Below are positions 8,826 through 16,704 of a DNA stretch of 64,000 nucleotides, piece by piece. This DNA comes from Streptomyces canus (GTDB lineage Bacteria; Actinomycetota; Actinomycetes; Streptomycetales; Streptomycetaceae). The notes under the pieces were generated by a model that worked only from the letters and a program-made list of their open reading frames with translations, searched no databases and had not been told where the DNA came from. Each line of letters starts with the position of its first letter. Position 1 is the stretch's first letter. The position numbers and the translations under genes are program-made. The DNA lies in assembly GCF_030816965.1 (NCBI RefSeq), contig NZ_JAUSYQ010000002.1:124001-188000 (forward strand), in the 5' to 3' direction.

Positions 8826-10064
8826 ATGACGCCAAGTTCCACTCCCGCGCCGGACGCGCCCCGATCGCCCGCGCACCGCAGCCCACTGCGCAGGCTCACT
8901 GCCCGTGACCGCGGTGAGGTACACCGATCCGCCACTCAGCTGGAGCTCTTCTTCGACCTGTGCTTCGTCGTGGCCATCGCCCAGGCGGGCATCCAGTTGG
9001 TGCACGCGATCGCCGAGGGCCATGCGGGCGACGGGATCCTCTACTACGCGCTGGTGTTCTTCTCCATCTGGTGGGCGTGGATGAACTTCACGTGGTTCGC
9101 CTCGGCCTACGACAACGACGACGTGCTCTTCCGGGTCGTCACGCTGATCCAGATCGCCGGTGTGCTGGTGCTCGCGGCCGGGGTCTCCCGGGCGTTCGAG
9201 GACCACGAGTACCGGGCGGGGGTGGCGGGCTATGTGATCATGCGGCTCGCCTCGGTGTCCCAATGGCTGCGCGTGGCCAGGTCGAGTCAGGGCAGGGAGC
9301 GCAGGGTGGCCCTGCGGTACGCCGGCGGGGTGGTGCTGTGCCAGATCGGCTGGCTCAGCCTCGTGTTCCTGCCCGAGGACACCCTGGTCGCGGTGTTCGT
9401 GGTGATGGCGGTCCTCGAGATGTGCGTCCCGGCGTACGCGGAGAAGGTCCAGCCCACGTCCTGGCACCCGCGCCACATCGCCGAGCGGTACGGGCTGTTC
9501 ACGATCATCGTGCTCGGCGAGACCATCGCGGCGGCCACGGTCGCCGTGAAGACGGGCATCGACGAGCAGGACGCGCTGGGCGAACTGCTGCCGATCGCCG
9601 CAGGCGGGCTGCTGATCATCTTCGCCGCCTGGTGGATCTACTTCGCGGTGCCGATCCACGGCCATCTGAGATCCAACAGGCAGGCGTTCCTATGGGGTTA
9701 CGGCCACTACATCGTCTTCGCCTCGGCGGCCGCGATCGGCGCGGGTCTGGAAGTGGCGGTCGAGCAGGCGGTGGGCAAGGCGCATATCTCGACGCTGTCC
9801 GCGTCGGCGGCCGTGACCCTGCCGACGGCGCTGTATCTGCTCACCGTCTGGGCACTGCACGCGCGTCACTTCAAGGTCGGCATCGCCCAGCAACTGGTAC
9901 TGCCGACCGCGGCCCTGCTGGTGACCTGCTGCATGTTCCTGGGCGAGTGGGCGGTGCTCTCAGCTGGTCTCGTCTGCGCGCTGGCGGTGGCGACCGGCGA
10001 GACACTGACCGCGCGCACGACGGCCCGGGAGCGCGAGACCGCGGTGCGAGCGCCGGTCGCCTGA
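8826..10064 (+). CDS. LtrA-family (low temperature requirement A) membrane protein
   Basis: This 412-residue polytopic membrane protein begins with a Pro/Ser/Arg-rich cytoplasmic tail and the family signature ATQLELFFDLCFVVAIAQ at about residues 38-55. About ten further hydrophobic segments follow. Conserved positions include WAWMNFTWFAS, the HIAERYGLFTIIVLGETI motif and a final TM pair. The start at 8826 avoids the OYE remnant upstream. The biochemical function of LtrA proteins is not established; the name comes from a Listeria cold-growth mutant. It has no operon partner, since an upstream remnant and a downstream pseudogene flank it. Confidence 0.88.
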   Translation: MTPSSTPAPDAPRSPAHRSPLRRLTARDRGEVHRSATQLELFFDLCFVVAIAQAGIQLVHAIAEGHAGDGILYYALVFFSIWWAWMNFTWFASAYDNDDVLFRVVTLIQIAGVLVLAAGVSRAFEDHEYRAGVAGYVIMRLASVSQWLRVARSSQGRERRVALRYAGGVVLCQIGWLSLVFLPEDTLVAVFVVMAVLEMCVPAYAEKVQPTSWHPRHIAERYGLFTIIVLGETIAAATVAVKTGIDEQDALGELLPIAAGGLLIIFAAWWIYFAVPIHGHLRSNRQAFLWGYGHYIVFASAAAIGAGLEVAVEQAVGKAHISTLSASAAVTLPTALYLLTVWALHARHFKVGIAQQLVLPTAALLVTCCMFLGEWAVLSAGLVCALAVATGETLTARTTARERETAVRAPVA

Positions 10065-10092
10065 CCGCCCCGGTCCGGACGAGACCGGCCCT

Positions 10093-10800
10093 ATGACAGT
10101 CGACGCTCGGACAGATGTCGTCAGGCCACCGGGGGGCACGCGACGCGTACCGGCAACGGTTGGCTCACCGGCACCACGGCGGTGCCGGCGCCCGAGGACA
10201 GTGCCGTCGCCGCGGTGGACGTGCGCGGCGGCGGGCCCGGCACCACGGAGACCGACGCGCTCGATCCGCCCAACCTGGTGCAGACGGTCGAGGCGATCGT
10301 GCTGACCGGCGGCAGCGCGTACGGGCTCGACGCGGCGTCCGGAGTGACGGCCTGGCCGGAGGAACAGCGACGCGGGGTGGGGGTGGATCCGGCGCATGTC
10401 GTGCCGGTAGTGCCCGCCGCCTGTGTCTTCGACCTCGGCCGCGGCGGTGACTTCCGGGCCAGGCCGGACGCGGCCACCGGACGGGACGCGGTCGAGGCGG
10501 CGGCGAGCGAGGCGGGCGCCGCGGTGCCGGAGGGCTGTGCGGGCGCCAGTACGGGCGCAGTACGGGAGCCACCGCGGGGCCGGTCAAGGGCGGGATCGGC
10601 ACCGCGAGCACGGTGCTCGACTCGGGGGTCACGGTGGCCGCGCTGGTGGCGGCCAACGCGGCGGGGTCGGCCGTGGAACCCGGGACCGGGGCGCTGCACG
10701 GGGAGTTGTCGCGGAGGCGGGTGAGCTGTCCGGCGCAGGACGTCCACCGGGCCGCGCGTCTGGCCGAGATCGCGGCAGTGTCAGTATTCGCCGAATGGAT
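10093..10800 (+). pseudogene. P1-family peptidase (DmpA-like), frameshifted and truncated
   Basis: It begins MTVDARTDVV and shifts frame within 20 codons. It then reads well from about 10182: EDSAVAAVDVRGGGPGTTET, VLTGGSAYGLDAASGV and AACVFDLGRGGDFRARPDA. It shifts again near 10560 to GGIGTASTVLDSGVTVAALV and AANAAGSAVEPGTGALHGEL. These are collinear with intact S58/P1 aminopeptidases of about 330-350 residues. The last third is missing, including much of the autocleavage C-terminal subunit, so the gene is dead. Confidence 0.75.
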
Positions 10801-10840
10801 GGTGCCATGGAGGAGGTCCGGGGCCGATCGTCAGCCTCGG

Positions 10841-11150
10841 TCAATCTGATGCGCTCGGGGATCCAGCCGGCCAGGGAAGACCAATCCACGGCATGGTGAC
10901 CGCGGTGAGGGCGGCGAACCCGGGCCAGTCGTTGTCGCGGCGGAACGCGCACACCACGGCAATGAGCCCGGCCGCGATCCACGTCGAGGACCACAACGCC
11001 ATCGGGCGCAAGGGCCAGCAGCAGGCGTACGCCGCGGGTGTCTGGCAGCCGTTCGGCGAGCTGCCCGGCCCCGTACAAGCCGACGAGGGAGCCGAACAGC
11101 AGCAGCGACGCGCCACGGCGCCCGATACGGCAGATCAGCCGTCGGCTCAC
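10841..11150 (-). pseudogene. Small membrane protein remnant
   Basis: One frame begins MSRRLICRIGRRGASLLLFG and continues GAGQLAERLPDTRGVRLLLAL. After an indel the second frame gives WIAAGLIAVVCAFRRDNDWP and FAALTAVTMPWIGL. Together these resemble a common small three-helix Streptomyces membrane protein of unknown role. The 3' end is missing. Confidence 0.45.
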
Positions 11151-11228
11151 GGACTCCGGCGCGCGCAGTCATGCGAGGACCGGTCTTCACTCGCCGGCGT
11201 CCCCGCCGCTGACCGACCTCCAGAAGGC

Positions 11229-11265
11229 GGAGGACCCCGGCGAACACACCTCGCCGGGATCCTCC
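11229..11265. terminator. Strong hairpin, possible terminator
   Basis: GGAGGACCCCGGCGA (11229-11243) pairs with TCGCCGGGATCCTCC (11251-11265) over 15 bp with one mismatch, closing a 7-nt loop. It lies about 150 bp beyond the stop of the minus-strand hydrolase gene at 11414. There is no U-tract, as is common in Streptomyces terminators. Confidence 0.4.
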
Positions 11266-11289
11266 AACTTCAAGATGTCGGCGACCCCC

Positions 11290-11408
11290 TCGCCGGGCTC
11301 GTCGATCAGTTGCGCGGTCAGGCGGTTCTGCGGCGGATGGGCGAGGACGATCTCGGCGATCGCGGCCTCGTCCTCCTTGCCGGGCAGGTGTAGGTCAGGT
11401 GCGGCATG
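11290..11408 (-). pseudogene. Possible enoyl-CoA hydratase N-terminal fragment
   Basis: The minus strand reads MPHLTYT and then, one frame over, KEDEAAIAEIVLAHPPQNRL followed by TAQLIDE. This resembles the first 40 residues of enoyl-CoA hydratase/isomerase proteins. The reading then dissolves into the hairpin region. It is a short fragment, and the family call is tentative. Confidence 0.35.
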
Positions 11409-11413
11409 GCCGG

Positions 11414-12316
11414 TCAGTTCTCCTTCGTGAGGTGATCGCGGAACCAGGCCACGGCCGCCCTGGACGCCGTATCGAACTGTGCGATGTAGGGATCGAAATG
11501 GCCGCCGGGGATCAGTTCGAGCCGCTTGGGCTCGAGTGCCTTCTCGTACGCCGCCAGAGCCAGGTCGGTGACGGTGACGGTGTCGCCGGTGGCGACCACC
11601 ATCAGCAGGGGGGTGGGAGAGACGCGCGCGATCCAGGTGCCGGGCTCGTACATGCGGGCAGCGCGGGCGGAGCGGACCGTCACCTCGTTCTTCCACAGTC
11701 CTTCAGGGACGGGCTGCAGATAGAAGTCGATCGCTTCCTGCGTGCGGTAGGACGCCGGCACCGACGGGTCGGCACTCACCAGGGCTTGGCGGCGCGGAGG
11801 TTCGCCCCGCAGACGGCCTCGTTCGTCCTCGTTGAACGCCTCCTCCAAGGCGGCGGTCGCCTCCGGTGGGATGCGGCGCAGCCCCTGCTCGTAGCCGCTG
11901 ATGGTCGGCACCTGCGAGACAACCGCCTTCAGGCGCCGGTCGGTGGCGCCCAGGACGATCGCATGCCCGCCCGCGTAGCTCGTGCCCCACAGGCCGATCC
12001 GGTCGGAGTCCACTTCGTCACGGCTCTCCAAGTAGGTGATCGCTCGCCGCCAGTCGGCGATCTGCTGCCAGGGGTCGATGTCCTGGCGGGGCTCACCGTC
12101 GCTGGAACCGAACCCGCGGTGGTCGTGGACCAGGACCACGAACCCTTCCTCGGCGAAGACCTCCGCGAAGGGCTCGATGCTGTGCTTGGTCGTACCGCCG
12201 TAGCCGTGGGCCATCGTGATCGCCGGGTGAGGCCCCGGGGTCTCGGGCAGGTACAGCGTGCCGCGCAGCGTCACCGCACCCTCGGCCGGGAAGGAGACTC
12301 GTTCTCGCAGGGTCAT
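11414..12316 (-). CDS. Alpha/beta hydrolase, dienelactone/acetylxylan-esterase type
   Basis: This 300-residue cytoplasmic serine hydrolase is translated from ATG 12316, 8 bases after AGGAG. The oxyanion region is ITMAHGYGGTTKHSIEPFAE. The nucleophile elbow is GLWGTSYAGG (Ser about residue 113), the acid lies in VVATGDTVTVTD, and the His is in IPGGHFDPYIA. An insert between strands (residues about 140-210) forms the lid. The family includes dienelactone hydrolase-like and X-Pro-peptidase-like esterases, and the substrate cannot be assigned. A decayed IS3 end lies immediately upstream and may have separated it from an original partner. Confidence 0.85.
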   Translation of the reverse strand: MTLRERVSFPAEGAVTLRGTLYLPETPGPHPAITMAHGYGGTTKHSIEPFAEVFAEEGFVVLVHDHRGFGSSDGEPRQDIDPWQQIADWRRAITYLESRDEVDSDRIGLWGTSYAGGHAIVLGATDRRLKAVVSQVPTISGYEQGLRRIPPEATAALEEAFNEDERGRLRGEPPRRQALVSADPSVPASYRTQEAIDFYLQPVPEGLWKNEVTVRSARAARMYEPGTWIARVSPTPLLMVVATGDTVTVTDLALAAYEKALEPKRLELIPGGHFDPYIAQFDTASRAAVAWFRDHLTKEN

Positions 12317-12352
12317 GAAGGGACACTCCTGGGCAGCGATTGCGTACGATAA

Positions 12353-12556
12353 ATGAAAGAGAGTTTCCACGCGTCTCTGAAACGCGAGACCCTCCAGGGC
12401 GCCCGCCACTACGGCGACGCCGGCACCTGTCGCAGAACCGTTTTCGCCTGGCTGGCACGCTACGACACCCGCCGCCGGCACTCGGCCAACGGCCACCTCA
12501 GCCCCAACGAATACGAACGCCGACACCGCTCGGCTGAGCTCGCGCTCGCCGCGTGA
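12353..12556 (+). mobile_element. IS3-family transposase (OrfB) C-terminal remnant
   Basis: The frame gives ESFHASLKRETLQGARHYGD then WLARYDTRRRHSANGHLSPN and EYERRH. This is the end of the rve integrase core, with the final catalytic-Glu region and the YNTxRRH-like motif. Everything upstream of the last 65 codons is gone. It ends 35 bp before the duplicated tetR fragment, so the IS may have taken part in that rearrangement. Confidence 0.75.
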
Positions 12557-12591
12557 TCAACGAAGCGTGTCCACCATCACGGGGGAAGGCC

Positions 12592-12762
12592 CGTCGGCGA
12601 GTGAGACGACGTAGCGCTCCAGGCGGGCCATCGGCGAGGTGAGCACCGCGTGCGGGCCCTCCCGCAGTTCCTCGCGGGCCTGGGCGACGAGGCCCTGGCA
12701 GTAGTCGGAGAAGACGCGCACATAAAGGTCGTGCTTGTTGCCGAACGCCTTGTAGATGCTGC
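12592..12762 (-). repeat. Inverted 171-bp copy of an internal tetR segment
   Basis: On the minus strand this segment matches 15136-15306 base for base over 171 bp. It encodes the end of the helix-turn-helix and the next helices of the TetR protein (SIYKAFGNKHDLYVRVFSDY onward). It has neither the start of tetR nor its remainder and is not a functional gene. At both ends the identity stops abruptly. Confidence 0.9.
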
Positions 12763-12905
12763 GGTGTACGTGGATGGATCCGTTGGTGCCCGTCCTGCTG
12801 AACGCGGACCAGGGATGCTCGCAATACCGGTCTGAGCACCGTGAGTTATGTGAGCAGCCTGCAATTGGCCTGTGGCCGTCCACCAGAGGTTGGGAGCGCA
12901 CCTGC

Positions 12906-13829
12906 TCAGTGGCCCGGTACCTGACCGGAGTCGGCCAGGGCGCCGAGGTGGCTGACGAGGAAGCGGGCGGCGCGGTCGAGTGCGGCGTCCGCCTCGTCGA
13001 GACGCCCGTGCTCCGTCTGGTAGACGTGCGGGAGGCCCGGCCCGATCTCCAGCGTGGCCTCGACCTGGGCCGCGCCCGCGCGGGCGGCCAGACGTACCGC
13101 ATCGTCGAGGAGCACCTCGTTCGCGCCGACCTGTACGAGTATGGGGGGCAGGCTGGCGAGGTCGGCGAACACCGGGCTCGCCAGGGGGTGGTTGCGGTTG
13201 CCTGAGCCGATGTAGAGATCCGCGAACGCGCGCATGCCGGCCGCGGTGACGATCGGGTCGGCGTCTTCCTTGGTGCGCATGCTCTCTCCGGAGAGGGTGA
13301 GGTCGACCCACGGGGAGAAGACCACCACGGCGGCCGGCTGCGGCAGCCCGGCCTCGCGGGCGGCGAGCAGGGTGGCGATGCTCAGGCCGCCGCCGGCCGA
13401 GTCACCTGCCACGGCGATCTCTCGTGGATCGGCTCCGGTCGCCAGCAGGTCGCGGTAGGCGGCGAGTCCGTCGTCGACCGCCGCGGGGAAGGGGTGCTCG
13501 GGAGCCAGCCGGTAGTCCACCGATGTCGCTCGCAGTCCGGCGCGGGCGGCGAGTTCACCGGCGAGGCCGGTGTGGGTGTCCGGTGAGCCGGCGACGTAGC
13601 CGCCGCCGTGGAGGTAGAGGAGCCGTCCGCGGTCTGCCGCTCCGGCCGGCTCCAGGCTCAGGGCGGGCCGCCCGCCCAGGACGGTCCTGCGGGTGGTGAC
13701 GCCTTCCGGTGCCGGCCGGGTCACGGCCGCGGCGAACGAGGTGCGCAGCTCGGCGGGGGCGGGCTGCGTGTCGGGGCGCGGGCCGGAGCGGTGCAGGGCG
13801 TCGAGGGCTTGGCGCTGCTGTCGGGACAT
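12906..13829 (-). CDS. Alpha/beta hydrolase fold-3 (HSL-type) esterase
   Basis: The 307-residue enzyme belongs to the hormone-sensitive-lipase group. It has the HGGGYVAGSPDTHTG oxyanion motif at about residue 75, the nucleophile elbow AVAGDSAGGGLS (Ser near 145), an acid-containing stretch after strand 7 (ILVQVGANEVLLDDA) and the catalytic His in LPHVYQTEH. The start ATG 13829 has a GGAG site; a longer frame upstream runs into the tautomerase terminal region. Such enzymes hydrolyse short acyl or carboxylic esters. It is transcribed in the same direction as the tautomerase 65 bp upstream and may be cotranscribed with it. Confidence 0.88.
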   Translation of the reverse strand: MSRQQRQALDALHRSGPRPDTQPAPAELRTSFAAAVTRPAPEGVTTRRTVLGGRPALSLEPAGAADRGRLLYLHGGGYVAGSPDTHTGLAGELAARAGLRATSVDYRLAPEHPFPAAVDDGLAAYRDLLATGADPREIAVAGDSAGGGLSIATLLAAREAGLPQPAAVVVFSPWVDLTLSGESMRTKEDADPIVTAAGMRAFADLYIGSGNRNHPLASPVFADLASLPPILVQVGANEVLLDDAVRLAARAGAAQVEATLEIGPGLPHVYQTEHGRLDEADAALDRAARFLVSHLGALADSGQVPGH

Positions 13830-13894
13830 GGTGGGGCTCCATTTCACGTCATTTTCGCTGCCCCGATCCAAAGAACAGGGCAGCTTCGCCCTTC

Positions 13895-14308
13895 TTACCT
13901 GTTTACCCAAGGCATAGAGAGGTCGATGTCAGAGACCAGCTTTCCGCCGCCGAAGCTCATGTTCTCCAAGGGAATGGCATACATCATCAGGGTGACATCG
14001 TCCTGGCTGACGCCAACCTTTTCTACGGCGTATCGGGTGACCAGCTCCGCGAGCTTGCGTTTCTGCTCCACCGTCCTGCTCGTGCCGGTCGTCACCGTTA
14101 CGAGCATGCGCTTGTCGGATCGCTTCACGTCAGGAAAAGTCGGATGGATGAAGAATTCATCGTCCTTGTGCTCACTGATGATGACGAAACGGTCATCCAT
14201 AGGTGTATCCATGGCTTCATGAAGAGCGAGATTCAAGGCATCCGCCAGAGCCCGCTTCTCTTCGCTAGAGAACTTTTGAGCCGGAAGGTGGGCGTGAAAC
14301 ATTGGCAT
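13895..14308 (-). CDS. Tautomerase-superfamily protein
   Basis: The 137-residue protein begins MPMFHAHLPAQKFSSEEK. After removal of Met it exposes the N-terminal Pro that serves as the general base in 4-oxalocrotonate tautomerase-type enzymes. Two beta-alpha-beta units are visible, with LVTVTTGTSRTVEQKRKLAE starting the second. The length matches the roughly 130-residue tautomerase_2 group, which has the fused double motif. The start at 14308 follows a GAGGAAAC site. Its substrate is unknown. It probably forms a small operon with the esterase downstream. Confidence 0.82.
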   Translation of the reverse strand: MPMFHAHLPAQKFSSEEKRALADALNLALHEAMDTPMDDRFVIISEHKDDEFFIHPTFPDVKRSDKRMLVTVTTGTSRTVEQKRKLAELVTRYAVEKVGVSQDDVTLMMYAIPLENMSFGGGKLVSDIDLSMPWVNR

Positions 14309-14379
14309 GAGTGTTTCCTCGGTTGTGTTGTTCAGGTCAGATGAGGCGATGAAGTTGGCTGTTTTCTCGGCTTAGCTAA

Positions 14380-14580
14380 GAGCGGATCATCGGCGAGGCG
14401 GCCGCCGGCGCAGGCCGCGACCCGAGGACGCTCCGGCGCGTCTGCAACGTGATCGGCGTGATCGGCGACCGCGGGGACGGACCGGGGCTCGTCGGCAATG
14501 TGCGGCGGTGGGCAGACACCCTCGCCGAGTGGGCCGTGGAACTCGGCTTCGACACCAGACCCGAGCCCAGGTCAGCCACT
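14380..14580 (+). pseudogene. Luciferase-like monooxygenase C-terminal remnant
   Basis: From the TAA at 14377 the plus frame reads RIIGEAAAGAGRDPRTLRRV then CNVIGVIGDRGDGPGLVG and WADTLAEWAVELGFDT. This is the tail of a flavin-dependent LLM-class oxidoreductase. Only about 65 of 300 codons remain. It runs tail to tail into the truncated NTF2-like gene, which marks a deletion junction near 14,600. Confidence 0.6.
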
Positions 14581-14612
14581 ACCGACGCCGCGGCGACCCG
14601 CTTCCGCTCCGC

Positions 14613-14825
14613 CTACGGCTCGTACCGGCTGGCGTCGGGCAGGTCCGCGATGAACTGGCCCAGCCCGGCCCTGGCCGGCGGGATGAACGGGTTGTGCTGG
14701 AGGTAGTCGGGGTGCAGGTACCGGTCCAGCGCGGTGAAGTCCTTCGAGCTGAACGCGGTCGTCAGGAACTCGAGGACGACGGCCTTGTTCCGCTCCGTCG
14801 CCGTCCTCGTTCGGCTCTGAGTCAT
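14613..14825 (-). pseudogene. NTF2/SnoaL-like protein, C-terminally truncated
   Basis: ATG 14825 has a strong GAGGAGG site and the first 68 codons look like a SnoaL/NTF2-like protein: ERNKAVVLEFLTTAFSSKDF, then LHPDYLQHNPFIPPARAGLG. A stop arrives after RYEP, where family members of about 120-130 residues continue. The 3' half appears to have been replaced by the monooxygenase remnant. It is divergent from tetR and shares its operator region, so it was probably once TetR-controlled. Confidence 0.65.
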
Positions 14826-14858
14826 CAGTCCTCCTCAGGTTTGCCGACCGACACGACT

Positions 14859-14999
14859 TTGTTGACTGACTGGACCACAATAGAAGCATGAAGTGGTCCA
14901 GTCAGTCAACAAGGCGAAGAGCGTCAGGCGATCCGTCCGCGCCGGCATGGAGGGTCGGGTTGCCGACCCTCATTGTGGTCCACTTGGACCACAATGAGG
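14859..14999. promoter_or_regulatory. Two palindromic TetR operators
   Basis: Arms of 20 bp at 14859-14878 and 14893-14912 form a perfect inverted repeat with a 14-bp spacer. The core is TGGACCAC/GTGGTCCA. A second near-perfect palindrome at 14968-14999 has 15-bp arms (CCTCATTGTGGTCCA and its complement) around a 2-bp spacer. The motif TGGACCACAAT occurs in both. The second palindrome ends 12 bp before the tetR start, and the first lies between it and the divergent NTF2-like gene. This fits autoregulation plus control of the divergent promoter. Confidence 0.7.
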
Positions 15000-15011
15000 T
15001 ATGGTGAGGCC

Positions 15012-15635
15012 ATGGGGCGAAAACGAGGCTTCGACGAGACCACCGTGCTTGATGTCGTGCGCGACCGGTTCTGGACCACCGGATTCGACGGCACGTCCAC
15101 CTATGACCTCATGGATGCGACCGGCCTGGGCAAGGGCAGCATCTACAAGGCGTTCGGCAACAAGCACGACCTTTATGTGCGCGTCTTCTCCGACTACTGC
15201 CAGGGCCTCGTCGCCCAGGCCCGCGAGGAACTGCGGGAGGGCCCGCACGCGGTGCTCACCTCGCCGATGGCCCGCCTGGAGCGCTACGTCGTCTCACTCG
15301 CCGACGCCTTCGCGACCGAGTCGCCGCGCCGGGGATGCTTCCTCAGCAAGGTCACCGCAGACCGCGCCGGAGAGGACGACATGGTGGCGGGCACGGCCCG
15401 TCGCGCGTTCGAGGATCTCGCCGGCGCCCTCGCGTCCGCGCTACGCGACGCCCAGGACGCGGGAGAAGTGGCCGAGCACGTCGACGCCCAGGCCCTGGGA
15501 TATCTGCTGCTGAGCGTGATCAGGGGCATCGACAACATGGCCAAGGCGGGCGTCGACGCCACGACGCTCCGGCAGACGGCCCAATCGGCGCTGGAGCTGA
15601 TCCCCAGGGCGGACGCACCGAACGTGCGGCGCTGA
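15012..15635 (+). CDS. TetR-family transcriptional regulator
   Basis: The 207-residue repressor starts at ATG 15012 (MGRKRGFDETTVLDVVRDRF). An ATG at 14994 lies inside the operator and is less likely. The N-terminal helix-turn-helix is residues about 25-46 (TSTYDLMDATGLGKGSIYKA). The C-terminal ligand domain is of the type with ALASALRDAQDAGEVAEHVD and a final dimer helix, as in AcrR-like/TetR_C proteins. It likely represses itself and the divergent gene through two palindromes. It may also control the MDR-MBL-dehydrogenase genes that follow in the same direction 103 bp downstream. Part of the gene (15136-15306) is duplicated in inverted orientation at 12592-12762. Confidence 0.9.
   Translation: MGRKRGFDETTVLDVVRDRFWTTGFDGTSTYDLMDATGLGKGSIYKAFGNKHDLYVRVFSDYCQGLVAQAREELREGPHAVLTSPMARLERYVVSLADAFATESPRRGCFLSKVTADRAGEDDMVAGTARRAFEDLAGALASALRDAQDAGEVAEHVDAQALGYLLLSVIRGIDNMAKAGVDATTLRQTAQSALELIPRADAPNVRR
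15136..15306 (+). repeat. 171-bp tetR segment, partner of 12592-12762
   Basis: This is the parental copy inside the intact tetR gene. It is identical over 171 bp to the reverse complement of 12592-12762, 2.4 kb away. A perfect inverted pair of this length can support recombination that flips the 12.76-15.14 kb interval. Confidence 0.9.
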
Positions 15636-15738
15636 CATTCCCCCCTCTCGTCCGACGACGGACAAGCCGCGGCGGACATAAGCAAAATGTGCAGTTTGAC
15701 TGTGGCGAGGAGTTCGCCGCCTCTCACCGGGAGTCCCT

Positions 15739-16704
15739 ATGCGTGCCATCCAGATCACCCAGTTCGGAAAGCCGGAGGACGTCGTACGCGTCGTCGATCT
15801 CCAGGAGCCGAACGCTCCCGGCGCCGGCGAGGTCAAGGTCGCGGTCGAGCTCTCACCGCTGAACCTGCACGACCTCAAGGTCGTCAGGGGCGAGCTCGGG
15901 CGGCCACCGCTCCCGCTGGTCCTCGGCAGCGAGGGTGTCGGCCGGGTTGTCGAGGCGGGCCCCGGCGTCGACACGCTCGCGGCGGGCGACCTGGTGGTTC
16001 TGCCGCTGCTCGCCGGTGCCTGGCGCGAGCGGCTGCTGCTGCCCGCCGACGGGCTGTTCCGACTGCCGGAAGGCAGCGTCGAGCAGTTCTCGATGCTGGG
16101 CATCAATCCGCCCACGGCCGGTCTGATCCTGAGCGAGTACGCCGACCTGAGGCCCGGGGACTGGATCGTGCAGAACGCCGCGAACTCCGGCGTCGGACGT
16201 TCCCTGATCGCCCTGGCGAAGGCCCGCGGATTCCGGACGATCAACTTCGTCCGGGACGAGTCCGTGTCCGCCGAACTGACCGCGGCCGGCGCGGACATCG
16301 TCCGCCTCGACGGCCCGACGGCGGTCGAAGAGGTTCGCACGGCGATCGGCGATGCCCGGGTCGGGCTCGCCGTCGACTCGGTGGGCGGCGACGCTCCCGC
16401 CCACCTGCTCGACCTGCTGTCCGAGGGCGGTGCGCTCGTCAGCTACGCCTCGGCGACCGGACAGCCGATGTCCGTCGACGCACTGACCCTGATCGGCAAG
16501 CGCGCGACGGTACACGGATTCTTCGCCGGCCATTTCGACTACGCGACAAAGGTCCTCCCCGTCATCCGCGAGGCCACGCCCCTGGTCGCGAGCGGAGCCC
16601 TGTTCGTTCCGCTAGGCGCCGTGTTCGACCTCGATGACATCCATACGGCGATCGAGCAGGTCGTCCGCGGCGGAAAGACCCTGCTCAAGGTGGCCCGGTC
16701 ATGA
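15739..16704 (+). CDS. MDR-family NAD(P)H oxidoreductase, MECR-like
   Basis: The 321-residue medium-chain reductase has the GroES-like N-terminal domain (GAGEVKVAVELSPLNLHDLK) and a Rossmann domain. The Rossmann segment NAANSGVGRSLIALAKARGF resembles mitochondrial 2-enoyl thioester reductase and zinc-free quinone reductases. The Cys/His zinc ligands of alcohol dehydrogenases are not seen. The start follows GGGAG. Its TGA overlaps the ATG of the MBL gene by 4 bp (ATGA), so the two are translationally coupled. The probable role is NAD(P)H-dependent reduction of an enone or enoyl thioester. The substrate is unknown. Confidence 0.85.
   Translation: MRAIQITQFGKPEDVVRVVDLQEPNAPGAGEVKVAVELSPLNLHDLKVVRGELGRPPLPLVLGSEGVGRVVEAGPGVDTLAAGDLVVLPLLAGAWRERLLLPADGLFRLPEGSVEQFSMLGINPPTAGLILSEYADLRPGDWIVQNAANSGVGRSLIALAKARGFRTINFVRDESVSAELTAAGADIVRLDGPTAVEEVRTAIGDARVGLAVDSVGGDAPAHLLDLLSEGGALVSYASATGQPMSVDALTLIGKRATVHGFFAGHFDYATKVLPVIREATPLVASGALFVPLGAVFDLDDIHTAIEQVVRGGKTLLKVARS

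Noticed and set aside
12650..12835. A plus-strand frame across the duplicated tetR piece as a new small gene
   Set aside because: The same antisense sequence occurs opposite the intact tetR, so it is only the complement of tetR codons.
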